Below are positions 15,780 to 23,308 of a DNA stretch of 24,690 nucleotides, piece after piece (the first letter of the stretch is position 1; the number at the start of each line of letters is the position of its first letter). Where the stretch lies: assembly GCA_002378665.1 (NCBI GenBank), contig DFSO01000091.1, positions 1-24,690 of the forward strand. The letters run 5' to 3'. The position numbers were made by a program, and so were the translations under genes. The stretch is from Loktanella sp. UBA3435 (GTDB lineage Bacteria; Pseudomonadota; Alphaproteobacteria; Rhodobacterales; Rhodobacteraceae). The notes under the pieces were generated by a model, which had not been told where the DNA came from, did no database searches, and saw only the letters and a program-made list of their open reading frames with translations.

Positions 15780-16928
15780 TCAGCCCTTCGCCGTGCGGAC
15801 CGATTTATCCTTGTCGTAAAATGGCATCTCTTCGGCAGTGGCCGCGAGTTTGGTGCCGTCTTTTTGCACGACAGTCAGCTTTGTGCCCGCTTTGGCGACA
15901 TCAGGGGACAAGCGCGCAATCGCGACGCTATAACTGTGAAGCTCGGACGATAGGCCGTAAGTGATAACCCCGACGTCCTTGTCGCCCTGCATCACGCGCG
16001 CGCCCATATCCATGCGCGCCATGCTGTCCGCGAGCTTTACACCGTAAATCTTGATCCGTTCTTTGCCTTCCAGCGCATAATGGTTTTCAGCACCGATAAA
16101 CCCGATTTTGCCCGGAGAAACCGTGAACTCAAGACCCAATTCCCAAAGCGTATCACCGCATGGTTCATTCTCGAACGGGAAGGTTTCGGAGTTGTCACCT
16201 GGATAGAACAGCAGATAGCTTTCGATGCGCAGCATGTCCAAGGTTGAGAACTGGCACGGACGCACGCCCAGGTCTTTGCCGGCGTCTAAGATGCTATCCC
16301 AAAGGTGCACTGCATCCTTTCCACGGCAGAAAATCTCATAGCCGCGCTCGCCGGTATAACCAGTGCGCGAGATCATCACATCACGACCATAAAGTCGGGT
16401 TTGCACAATGCCAAAATAGGCCAAATCGCGGATCGACGGGATTTCTTTCGCAAGAATATCAACCGAGAGCGGCCCCTGAAACGACATGTCATGCAAGTCG
16501 TCATCAAACAGAACAGAGCAATCCTTGCCTGCGGCGACAGTCGTTAGAGACTCCATGCCCGTGCCTGTCCCGATCACAACCATCCACGAATTCACCGCGA
16601 GGTGATAGATCACGCAGTCGTCAATGAATTTGCCATCCGCGTTTAGCATCGCCGCATAAATAGCGCGACCTGGAGCGATTTTTTCAACATTACGGGTCGT
16701 ACAACGGTCAATCACATAGGCCGCATCTTTGCCAGTGACGTGGCATTTTTTCAGACCTGACACATCCATAAGGCCCGCCTTGGTTCGGATTGCCTCGTAA
16801 TCTGCTTTGGCACGTTCGGGCGTATGGTCGTAGAACCACGCTGTACCCATCCCGTTCCAATCTTCCAATTCACCGCCAATAGCCGCGTGACGGTGTGCAA
16901 GTTTTGAGTGCCTCCAAAGAATGGCCAT
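15780..16928 (-). CDS. dmmD: GcvT-family tetrahydrofolate-binding subunit of dimethylamine monooxygenase
   Basis: Aminomethyltransferase-like protein of 382 aa with the GcvT fold. Typical stretches are AGLMDVSGLKKCHVTG, DCVIYHL, RTGYTGERGYEIFC and the C-terminal barrel VGVITYG. It probably binds tetrahydrofolate and captures formaldehyde from dimethylamine demethylation. Methyl-transfer relatives such as the DMSP demethylase DmdA share this fold, but the position at the head of dmmDABC favours DmmD. The start is chosen for AGGTGA seven bases upstream; an upstream ATG at 16970 adds 14 residues without such support. The gene is divergent from the ammonium transporter. Confidence 0.85.
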   Translation of the reverse strand: MAILWRHSKLAHRHAAIGGELEDWNGMGTAWFYDHTPERAKADYEAIRTKAGLMDVSGLKKCHVTGKDAAYVIDRCTTRNVEKIAPGRAIYAAMLNADGKFIDDCVIYHLAVNSWMVVIGTGTGMESLTTVAAGKDCSVLFDDDLHDMSFQGPLSVDILAKEIPSIRDLAYFGIVQTRLYGRDVMISRTGYTGERGYEIFCRGKDAVHLWDSILDAGKDLGVRPCQFSTLDMLRIESYLLFYPGDNSETFPFENEPCGDTLWELGLEFTVSPGKIGFIGAENHYALEGKERIKIYGVKLADSMARMDMGARVMQGDKDVGVITYGLSSELHSYSVAIARLSPDVAKAGTKLTVVQKDGTKLAATAEEMPFYDKDKSVRTAKG

Positions 16929-17163
16929 GAATGTATCACCTATTTTCGACTCGTTTCTAGTTGGCAGCATTCAGCCCCAACCCTATCCAAAAAGCAAGAA
17001 TTCTATGAAACTTTTTTTCCTGTTAGGCAAATATTCGACTTATCGCGCAATCCAGCCCCGAAAATTTTTTCGGCGAAATTTATTGACAGGTGGCACTTTG
17101 CTAGCGCTAGCTTGGAAAAAAAAATTACTGCTACGAAACAATTAATAACAGGGAGACGACAAA
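16929..17163. promoter_or_regulatory. Divergent control region between dmmD and the ammonium transporter
   Basis: A 235-bp A/T-rich gap that must hold the dmm promoter (minus strand) and the amt promoter (plus strand). It contains a sigma-54-like site, a perfect GCTAGC palindrome pair, an imperfect dyad CCGAAAAT/TTTTTCGG at 17058-17073 and several A or T runs. Short open frames across it have no ribosome sites or family-like sequence and are not called. Confidence 0.65.
17083..17111 (+). promoter_or_regulatory. Candidate sigma-54 promoter overlapping a 12-bp palindrome, before amt
   Basis: TGGCAC at 17091-17096 matches the -24 element of RpoN promoters. GC follows at exactly the required GG-N10-GC spacing (17104-17105), with TAGC in place of the usual TTGC. 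Start of transcription would fall near 17117, giving a 5' leader of about 45 bases. The site overlaps GCTAGCGCTAGC (17100-17111), a perfect palindrome that might be an operator, and TTGACA at 17083-17088, which could be a sigma-70 -35 element instead. Nitrogen control of an ammonium transporter by RpoN/NtrC is common, but no NtrC site was recognised. Confidence 0.45.
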
Positions 17164-18522
17164 GTGGACGGAAATCTAAATGCTCTAACAACCATCTTTA
17201 CCGAGTTTTATTACTGGGTGACGGTGGTCTTCATGTTCCTAATCCATGTGGGTTTCTGCATGTACGAAGTCGGTGTGAGTCGACGCAAGAATCACCTCCA
17301 CACGCTAATGAAAAATATCATGATCATTCCTTTGGTCACTGTGACGTTCTTTCTCTTTGGCTGGTGGATCTATTGGGCATTCCCCAATTTCTACATATTT
17401 GGTGGGTCTATCGACTATGAAGCCGGTGCCGCCAATTTGCCGACCTCGCCAAACATGGCGACCCATTTAGGTGACCGCATAACCGGTGTTTTCTGGGCTG
17501 CGTTCTTGTTGTTCTCATGGACAGCTGCATCGATTGTTTCGGGGTCTGTAATTGAACGTATCCGCTCATCTGCGCTTTGGGTGCATGCGGTGCTCATAGG
17601 GTCCGTGTTTTGGATCATTGATGCAGCTTGGGGCTGGCACTATGCGGGCTGGATGGTTCAGAAACTGGGCTATCACGATGCCTATGCCTCTGGTGTTATT
17701 CACGCGATTGCGGGTGGCTATGCTTTGGGTGTTCTCATGGTGCTTGGACCACGGATTGGCAAGTTTGCCTCTGATGGCACGCCACGTGACATTCCACCCC
17801 ATAACCCATGGATGGTCACGCTTGGGATATTCATAATCTACACAGGCTTCTGGGGCTTTTACGCGGCCTGTAACGTGCCGTTGATTTCACCTGAAGTCAT
17901 TGGTGGTCAGTTGACTGGCACGACATGGACGGCGACCAATATCTATCTGGGGCCAACCTCACTTGGGGCGATTACCTTCAACTTCTTGATGTCACTCTCA
18001 GGCGGTTTGCTGGCAACCTATATCGTCTCTAAGGGCGATGCGTTCTGGACCTTCTCCGGCGGTCTTGCTGGGATAATTGGCGCCTCTGCGGGTAACGATC
18101 TGTATCACCCGATACAGGCCTTAATCATCGGCGGCATTGTGCCAGTGATTGCCTATAAACTGCACCACTACGTCGAGCGCCGCTTTAAGCTCGATGATGC
18201 AGTCGGTGCGGTTGCCGTGCATGGTTATGCTGGGTTTATGGGGGTTGTGATTGCAGGCTTTGTCCTTTGGGGCGCACCTTCGTCACCATTTGAAGGCTAC
18301 GCGGCAATCAATCCTCTGGGCCAGTTTGCTGGTGCTATCATCATGTTCTTTGTCTTGGGCTTTGCCCCAGCCTACATCGTGACCCGCATTCAATCTGCCT
18401 TTGGCGTATTGCGCATTCCACCCGAGGTTGAACTGCAAGGTCTCGATTTTGCGGATCACCATGCCTACGAAAATGCAATCGCCGAGATCACCTCAGCGAC
18501 CCACGAACATTTGAAATCATAA
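17164..18522 (+). CDS. Ammonium/methylammonium transporter, Amt family, divergent
   Basis: Polytopic membrane protein, 452 aa, about eleven predicted helices and no cleavable signal peptide. The two pore histidines of the Amt family are recognisable: the H in SGVIHAIAGG and the H in AVAVHGYAGF. The usual FGWFGFNAG segment is replaced by YTGFWGFYAAC, and the region around SGSVIERI keeps the family pattern. The overall divergence suggests a specialised branch. Its substrate could be ammonium released by the pathway or methylammonium. Translation starts at GTG with AGGGAGA about seven bases upstream. It heads a plus-strand run continuing into a small membrane protein, mgsABC, gmaS and tmm. No glnK gene accompanies it. 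Confidence 0.88.
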   Translation: MDGNLNALTTIFTEFYYWVTVVFMFLIHVGFCMYEVGVSRRKNHLHTLMKNIMIIPLVTVTFFLFGWWIYWAFPNFYIFGGSIDYEAGAANLPTSPNMATHLGDRITGVFWAAFLLFSWTAASIVSGSVIERIRSSALWVHAVLIGSVFWIIDAAWGWHYAGWMVQKLGYHDAYASGVIHAIAGGYALGVLMVLGPRIGKFASDGTPRDIPPHNPWMVTLGIFIIYTGFWGFYAACNVPLISPEVIGGQLTGTTWTATNIYLGPTSLGAITFNFLMSLSGGLLATYIVSKGDAFWTFSGGLAGIIGASAGNDLYHPIQALIIGGIVPVIAYKLHHYVERRFKLDDAVGAVAVHGYAGFMGVVIAGFVLWGAPSSPFEGYAAINPLGQFAGAIIMFFVLGFAPAYIVTRIQSAFGVLRIPPEVELQGLDFADHHAYENAIAEITSATHEHLKS

Positions 18523-18533
18523 GGAGGAAACCA

Positions 18534-18749
18534 ATGTCTACAATCGGATATAGCGATTGGGCTGTCGACCTTGCCGACGTCGGTCCAGTCTATCCCTTCC
18601 AGGGGCTCGAGGGCCTCATGGTTCTTGTCGGTGTCGTATTCTGGCTGGGGTGGCACGTCGTGCAATTCCGTCGAGAATCCGTCGAATTGGCCGAAGCGGC
18701 AAAGAACGCAAAAGCCGAAAGCACCAAAGCAATGATCGACCTTTATTGA
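18534..18749 (+). CDS. Small single-helix membrane protein linked to the ammonium transporter
   Basis: A 71-aa protein not recognised as a named family. It starts 11 bp after the amt stop with a very strong AAGGAGG Shine-Dalgarno site, so it is almost certainly translated and coupled to amt. Residues about 24-44 (beginning LEGLMVLVGVVFWLGW) form one hydrophobic helix. The first 23 residues are acidic and aromatic (GYSDWAVDLADVGPVYPF). The tail, RRESVELAEAAKNAKAESTK, is charged and probably helical, on the cytoplasmic side by the positive-inside rule. It could be an accessory or regulatory subunit of the transporter. No function is established from the sequence. Confidence 0.82.
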   Translation: MSTIGYSDWAVDLADVGPVYPFQGLEGLMVLVGVVFWLGWHVVQFRRESVELAEAAKNAKAESTKAMIDLY

Positions 18750-18768
18750 TCCCTAGTCTCTGAAAATC

Positions 18769-18794
18769 GGCAGGGCATCTCTGGCTGCCCTGCC
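18769..18794 (+). terminator. GC-rich hairpin between the small membrane protein gene and mgsA
   Basis: GGCAGGGCA (18769-18777) and TGCCCTGCC (18786-18794) form a perfect nine-pair stem with an eight-base loop, about 20 bp after the stop of the small gene. No T-run follows, so it would be a weak intrinsic terminator, an mRNA-end stabiliser or an attenuator. It splits the amt pair from the mgs genes. Confidence 0.55.
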
Positions 18795-18916
18795 CGCAAA
18801 CCTCCGACCCCAAGATTGCCTGTAATGAAAATAAGTTTCCTGTGGTTGAACGGGGGGATTTATGGTGCTAGCTTTTGATTCGACCCGATATCCATTTTCA
18901 AGGAGGCACGCTTGCC
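18795..18916 (+). promoter_or_regulatory. Leader/promoter region of mgsA
   Basis: This stretch follows the hairpin and leads to mgsA. TTGAAC (18847-18852) resembles a -35 box but has only a poor -10 partner. GG-N10-GC spacing also occurs (GG at 18855, GC at 18867) with a weak -24 element. GCTAGC at 18867-18872, within TGCTAGCTT, recalls the GCTAGC palindrome before amt, so one regulator might serve both. No promoter can be fixed from sequence alone. Confidence 0.35.
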
Positions 18917-19846
18917 ATGTGCGGAATCGTTGGACTATTCTTAAAAGACAAAGCGCTCGAACCAAAATTGGGCGAGATGCTTACCGCCATGCTGATCACT
19001 ATGACCGATCGTGGCCCTGACAGTGCGGGCATCGCAATTTACGGCACGGAGACCAAAGGCCGCGCGAAGATGACGGTGCAGTCTGACACGCCAGACACCG
19101 CCTTTGTTGGTCTTGATAAGGCGCTGACAAAAGTCGTCGGTGGCACAGTGAAGATGACAGTCAAAAGCACCCATGCTGTTCTTGATATACCCGAAGGTAC
19201 AGCCCCTACTGTCCGAGCTGCCCTTGCTGGTATCGACGCATCCATTCGCGTCATGAGCCGTGGCAGCAGCCTTGAGATTTATAAAGAAGTCGGCCTGCCA
19301 AAGGATGTGGCCGAACGTTTTGGAATCGCCAAAATGTCTGGCACCCACGGCATTGGACACACCCGCATGGCGACAGAATCGGCCGTAACAACCATGGGCG
19401 CGCACCCTTATAATACGGGCGATGATCAGTGCCTTGTACACAACGGATCACTGTCAAACCATAACAACTTGCGTCGCACCCTGCGCCGCGAAGGTATCCT
19501 GATCGAAACCGAAAATGACACCGAAGTGGGAGCCGCTTACCTCACATGGCAAATGCAAAACGGTGCCACTTTGGGCGAGGCACTGACCAGCAGCCTTGAC
19601 GATCTCGACGGATTTTTCACATTTGTTGTTGGCACCAAAGACGGCCTTGGCGTTGTCCGTGACCCGATTGCCTGCAAGCCCGCTGTGATGGCCGAAACTG
19701 ATCAATATGTGGCGTTCGGTTCTGAATACCGTGCGCTCGTCAACTTGCCCGGCATCGAAAATGCCCGCGTTTGGGAACCAGAGCCAGCAACGGTCTACTT
19801 CTGGAACCACGACACATCCCCGACATCATCCAAAAAGGCCGCTTGA
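18917..19846 (+). CDS. mgsA: N-methylglutamate synthase subunit A, glutamine amidotransferase class II domain
   Basis: Class II (Ntn-type) glutamine amidotransferase domain, 309 aa, beginning MCGIVG so that Cys2 becomes the N-terminal nucleophile after Met removal. DRGPDSAG (about 32-39), GHTRMAT and VHNGSLSNHNNLR are the expected substrate-loop motifs. With MgsB and MgsC it makes a split glutamate synthase-like enzyme that forms N-methylglutamate in the methylamine pathway. The start is fixed by the MCGI motif and by AAGGAGG ten bases upstream. It ends one base before the mgsB ATG. Confidence 0.93.
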   Translation: MCGIVGLFLKDKALEPKLGEMLTAMLITMTDRGPDSAGIAIYGTETKGRAKMTVQSDTPDTAFVGLDKALTKVVGGTVKMTVKSTHAVLDIPEGTAPTVRAALAGIDASIRVMSRGSSLEIYKEVGLPKDVAERFGIAKMSGTHGIGHTRMATESAVTTMGAHPYNTGDDQCLVHNGSLSNHNNLRRTLRREGILIETENDTEVGAAYLTWQMQNGATLGEALTSSLDDLDGFFTFVVGTKDGLGVVRDPIACKPAVMAETDQYVAFGSEYRALVNLPGIENARVWEPEPATVYFWNHDTSPTSSKKAA

Positions 19847-19847
19847 T

Positions 19848-20531
19848 ATGCAGACAATCGACCTTACTGAAACTGGCCTGCGTGAGACCAACAAGATGCT
19901 TCACGCCCAAGCCGCCAATACGAACCAAACCGTCTGGACCATTGAAAACGCTAAGGGCGCTCATGCGATTGCCTGCGGTCTTGATGCTCCTATCGAAGTC
20001 ACGGTCAAAGGGTCCACCGGATACTATTGCGGCGGTATGAACCAGCAAGCGACGATCAACATCCATGGCTCTGCGGGTCCGGGAACAGGTGAAAATATCA
20101 TGTCTGGCAAAATCGTCATCGAAGGTGACGCGAGCCAATACCTAGGTGCTACAGGCCACGGAGGTTTGATCGTAGTCAAAGGCAACGCGTCATCGCGCTG
20201 CGGGATTTCGATGAAAGGCGTTAACATCGTCGTTCAAGGCAACATCGGCCACATGTCCGCCTTTATGGGCCAGTCTGGTAATCTGGTTGTCTGCGGTGAC
20301 GCGGGAGACGCTCTTGGCGATAGCTGCTATGAGGCGCGGTTTTTTGTGCGCGGCAAGGTGAAATCCCTTGGTGCGGATTGCGAGAAAAAGGAAATGCGCC
20401 CCGAGCATATTGCCATTTTGACCGAGCTTTTGGCCGAGGCTGGCTTTGACGCCAAGCCCGAAGAGTTCACCCGCTACGGCTCTGCTCGCAAACTTTATAA
20501 CTTCGATGTCGACAACGCTGCAGCGTATTAA
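19848..20531 (+). CDS. mgsB: N-methylglutamate synthase subunit B, GltB C-terminal (GXGXG) domain
   Basis: Protein of 227 aa corresponding to the C-terminal right-handed beta-helix of the glutamate synthase large subunit. Repeated glycine turns of the GXGXG type appear in HGSAGPGTGENIMSGKIVIEGD, YLGATGHGGLIVVKG and FMGQSGNLVVCGDAGDALGDS. It is a structural subunit linking the amidotransferase (MgsA) to the FMN synthase (MgsC). The first ATG after the mgsA stop is used, giving a one-base gap. It is followed by mgsC after 12 bp. Confidence 0.92.
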   Translation: MQTIDLTETGLRETNKMLHAQAANTNQTVWTIENAKGAHAIACGLDAPIEVTVKGSTGYYCGGMNQQATINIHGSAGPGTGENIMSGKIVIEGDASQYLGATGHGGLIVVKGNASSRCGISMKGVNIVVQGNIGHMSAFMGQSGNLVVCGDAGDALGDSCYEARFFVRGKVKSLGADCEKKEMRPEHIAILTELLAEAGFDAKPEEFTRYGSARKLYNFDVDNAAAY

Positions 20532-20543
20532 GGGATACCAGAC

Positions 20544-21890
20544 ATGACCAACGACCGCTCCAAAGGTATTCCGCGCACAACGCCGCGCCAGTCCGCAACC
20601 TTTAGCCAAGATGTGAACAGCGATATTCGTCGCGCTGCGGCCACAGGCATCTACGACATTCGTGGTGGCGGTGCCAAACGCAAGCTACCCACGTTCGACG
20701 ACCTGCTGTTTATGGGAGCCTCAATCTCGCGTTACCCGCTCGAAGGCTACCGTGAGAAATGCGATACCTCTGTGACCATTGGCGGGCTGCATGCAGAAAA
20801 CCCGATCCATCTCGACATTCCGATCACCATCGCGGGCATGTCTTTTGGTGCGCTTTCTGGCCCTGCCAAAGAGGCCTTGGGCCGCGGCGCATCCGCCGCT
20901 GGCACATCCACGACAACAGGTGACGGCGGCATGACGCCCGAAGAGCGCGGCCATTCCAGCAAGCTGGTTTATCAATACCTGCCCTCGCGCTACGGTATGA
21001 ACCCCGATGATCTGCGCAAAGCGGACGCTATTGAGATCGTTGTCGGCCAAGGTGCAAAACCGGGTGGAGGTGGCATGTTGCTAGGTCAAAAGATCAGCGA
21101 CCGAGTGGCTGCGATGCGAAACCTTCCCAAAGGGATTGACCAACGCTCGGCCTGTCGCCACCCCGACTGGACCGGCCCAGATGATCTCGAAATCAAAATT
21201 CTAGAGCTGCGCGAAATCACTGGCTGGAAGGTGCCAATCTATGTCAAAGTCGCGGGCGCGCGCCCCTATTACGATGTCACACTGGCGGTCAAAGCGGGCG
21301 CTGATGCGGTTGTGTTGGACGGCATGCAGGGCGGGACGGCGGCGACGCAGGATGTGTTCATCGAACACGTCGGCCAGCCAACTTTGGCAATCATCCGCCC
21401 CGCAGTGCAAGCCCTGCAAGACCTCGGGATGCACCGCAAAGTGCAGCTCATCCTGTCAGGCGGTATTCGTTCTGGCGCGGATGTGGCCAAGGCCATGGCG
21501 CTTGGCGCAGATGCCGTGGCAATTGGGACTGCTGCCCTCATCGCGCTTGGCGACAATGATCCCAAGTGGGAGGCCGAATACAATGAGCTTGGCACCACAG
21601 CGGGTGCATATGACGATTGGCACGAAGGGCGCGATCCTGCGGGTATCACAACCCAAGACCCTGAGCTGATGAAGCGTTTTGACCCAATCGAGGGTGGTCG
21701 TCGCCTGAAGAATTACCTGAAGGTGATGACGCTAGAGGCCCAAACAATCGCGCGGGCTTGCGGCAAAAACCACCTGCACAACCTCGAGCCAGAAGACCTC
21801 GTGGCGCTCACAATGGAAGCGGCCGCAATGGCGAAAATCCCGCTCGCAGGGACCGATTGGTATCCAGGAAAGCCGGGCACAGGTTTCTAA
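20544..21890 (+). CDS. mgsC: N-methylglutamate synthase subunit C, FMN-binding glutamate synthase domain
   Basis: Protein of 448 aa equivalent to the FMN and synthase domain of the glutamate synthase large subunit. GMSFGALS (98-105), the PGGGG loop (173-177), DGMQGGTAATQD (259-270), SGGIRSGADVAKA (305-317) and GTAALIALG (328-336) form the TIM-barrel flavin site. In GltB three cysteines of the form C-x5-C-x4-C bind a [3Fe-4S] cluster just before a PVG-x2-TQ motif. Here the aligned positions are A353, W359 and D364 before PAGITTQ, so the cluster ligands are absent. How electrons reach the FMN is therefore an open point. Confidence 0.92.
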   Translation: MTNDRSKGIPRTTPRQSATFSQDVNSDIRRAAATGIYDIRGGGAKRKLPTFDDLLFMGASISRYPLEGYREKCDTSVTIGGLHAENPIHLDIPITIAGMSFGALSGPAKEALGRGASAAGTSTTTGDGGMTPEERGHSSKLVYQYLPSRYGMNPDDLRKADAIEIVVGQGAKPGGGGMLLGQKISDRVAAMRNLPKGIDQRSACRHPDWTGPDDLEIKILELREITGWKVPIYVKVAGARPYYDVTLAVKAGADAVVLDGMQGGTAATQDVFIEHVGQPTLAIIRPAVQALQDLGMHRKVQLILSGGIRSGADVAKAMALGADAVAIGTAALIALGDNDPKWEAEYNELGTTAGAYDDWHEGRDPAGITTQDPELMKRFDPIEGGRRLKNYLKVMTLEAQTIARACGKNHLHNLEPEDLVALTMEAAAMAKIPLAGTDWYPGKPGTGF

Positions 21891-21896
21891 ATAATC

Positions 21897-21930
21897 AGGG
21901 CGCGGCCAACACCGGCACGCGCCCTTTCTC
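21897..21930 (+). terminator. Intrinsic-terminator-like hairpin between mgsC and gmaS
   Basis: AGGGCGCG (21897-21904) pairs with CGCGCCCT (21918-21925). The stem is extended inward by GCC/GGC with one bulged base and followed by TTTCTC. It lies 7 bp after the mgsC stop and 29 bp before gmaS, with no obvious promoter between, so it probably sets the ratio of mgs to gmaS transcripts by partial termination or end protection. Confidence 0.6.
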
Positions 21931-21953
21931 ATAGAAGATGACAGGGAAAAACA

Positions 21954-23282
21954 ATGGCTACTGATCTCGCAAAATTCGCCGAAGACAATGGCGTCAAATA
22001 CTTCATGATTTCGTTCACCGACCTCTTTGGTGGGCAACGCGCCAAGCTGGTGCCTGCGCGCGCCATCGCGGGCATGCAAAAGGACGGCGCTGGTTTTGCA
22101 GGCTTTGCCACATGGCTGGACCTGACGCCTGCGCACCCCGATATGCTGGCCGTGCCCGATCCAGAATCGGTGATCATCTTGCCGTGGAACCGCGAAATTG
22201 CATGGGTCGCGGGCAACTGCGTGATGAACGATCAAGACCTTGCACAAGCGCCGCGCAACGTCTTGCGCCGCCTGATTGCCGAGGCCGCCGAATTGGGGAT
22301 GCACGTCAAAACAGGTATCGAAGCCGAGTTCTTTTTGCTGACCCCAGATGGCAAGCAAATCAGCGATGAATACGATACGGCGGCGAAGCCGTGCTACGAT
22401 CAACAGGCGTTCATGCGCCGCCTTGATGTGATCCGTGAAATCAGCGACCACATGTTAGAGCTTGGCTGGAACCCCTACCAAAACGACCACGAGGACGCGA
22501 ACGGCCAGTGGGAGATGAACTGGGATTTCGACGACGCGCTCAAGACCGCGGACAAGCACAGCTTTTTCAAATTCATGGCGAAATGTGTGGCCGAGAAGCA
22601 CGGCTACCGCGTCACCTTCATGCCAAAGCCGATCAAGGGCCTGACAGGCAACGGCTGCCACGCGCATATCTCGGTTTGGGACGCACCTGGCATGCAATCA
22701 AAAACCAACGTATTTGCTGGCAAAGGCGAAGGGCAGACTGGCGAAGTTGGCCTGTCCGAGCGCGGAAAACACTTCCTTGGCGGCATTATGAAACACGCGA
22801 GCGCGCTTGCCGCGATCACCAACCCGACCGTGAACAGCTACAAGCGGATCAACGCACCGCGCACGACGTCGGGGGCCACTTGGGCGCCGAACACTGTGAC
22901 TTGGACAGGTAATAACCGCACTCATATGGTCCGCGTTCCGGGTCCGGGTCGCTTTGAATTGCGCCTGCCCGATGGGGCCGCGAACCCTTACTTGTTGCAG
23001 GCTGTGATAATTGCGGCGGGTCTTTCTGGCGTCAGGTCGAAGGCCGATCCGGGGCCACGTCATGACATTGATATGTATGCCGAAGGTCATACCGTCAAAG
23101 GCGCACCGCTTTTGCCGCTCAACATGCTCGACGCATTGCGGGCCTATGATGCCGACGCGGGGCTAAAGGCTGCGATGGGCGAAGAGTTCTCGGCTGCCTA
23201 CCTCAAGATGAAACATCAAGAATGGAACGATTTCTGTGGACATTTCTCGGCTTGGGAAATGGCGAACACGCTCGATATCTGA
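21954..23282 (+). CDS. gmaS: Gamma-glutamylmethylamide synthetase, glutamine synthetase type III-like
   Basis: ATP-dependent ligase of the glutamine synthetase superfamily, 442 aa, joining methylamine to glutamate to give gamma-glutamylmethylamide. GIEAEFF (121-127) gives the metal-binding E-x-E pair, EDANGQWEMN (180-189) the second acidic cluster, GNGCHAHIS (232-240) the nucleotide/metal histidines, and NNRTHMVRVPG with RFELRLPDGAANPY the glutamate-binding arginines and adenine-side loop. The start has AGGGA six bases upstream. The neighbours mgsABC and tmm strongly favour GmaS over a true glutamine synthetase. A hairpin precedes it and tmm follows after 26 bp. Confidence 0.94.
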   Translation: MATDLAKFAEDNGVKYFMISFTDLFGGQRAKLVPARAIAGMQKDGAGFAGFATWLDLTPAHPDMLAVPDPESVIILPWNREIAWVAGNCVMNDQDLAQAPRNVLRRLIAEAAELGMHVKTGIEAEFFLLTPDGKQISDEYDTAAKPCYDQQAFMRRLDVIREISDHMLELGWNPYQNDHEDANGQWEMNWDFDDALKTADKHSFFKFMAKCVAEKHGYRVTFMPKPIKGLTGNGCHAHISVWDAPGMQSKTNVFAGKGEGQTGEVGLSERGKHFLGGIMKHASALAAITNPTVNSYKRINAPRTTSGATWAPNTVTWTGNNRTHMVRVPGPGRFELRLPDGAANPYLLQAVIIAAGLSGVRSKADPGPRHDIDMYAEGHTVKGAPLLPLNMLDALRAYDADAGLKAAMGEEFSAAYLKMKHQEWNDFCGHFSAWEMANTLDI

Positions 23283-23308
23283 CCTCACTTAAACCAAAAG
23301 AGGCTATT

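Noticed and set aside
15780..16928. Reading the GcvT-type gene as DMSP demethylase dmdA
   Set aside because: Same fold, but the D-A-B-C order with the reductase and haem subunit fits DmmD; no DMSP genes are present.
16908..17420. Plus-strand frame across the dmmD-amt gap
   Set aside because: It overlaps the start of amt in another frame and the gap has promoter-like rather than coding character.
21954..23282. Reading gmaS as an ordinary glutamine synthetase
   Set aside because: Sequence and the mgsABC/tmm context fit gamma-glutamylmethylamide synthetase, and glnB, usual beside glnA, is absent.
23222..23308. N-terminal extension of tmm into gmaS
   Set aside because: The added residues are not like FMO N-termini and the ATG at 23309 has a clear ribosome site before MTKRIAIIGAG.
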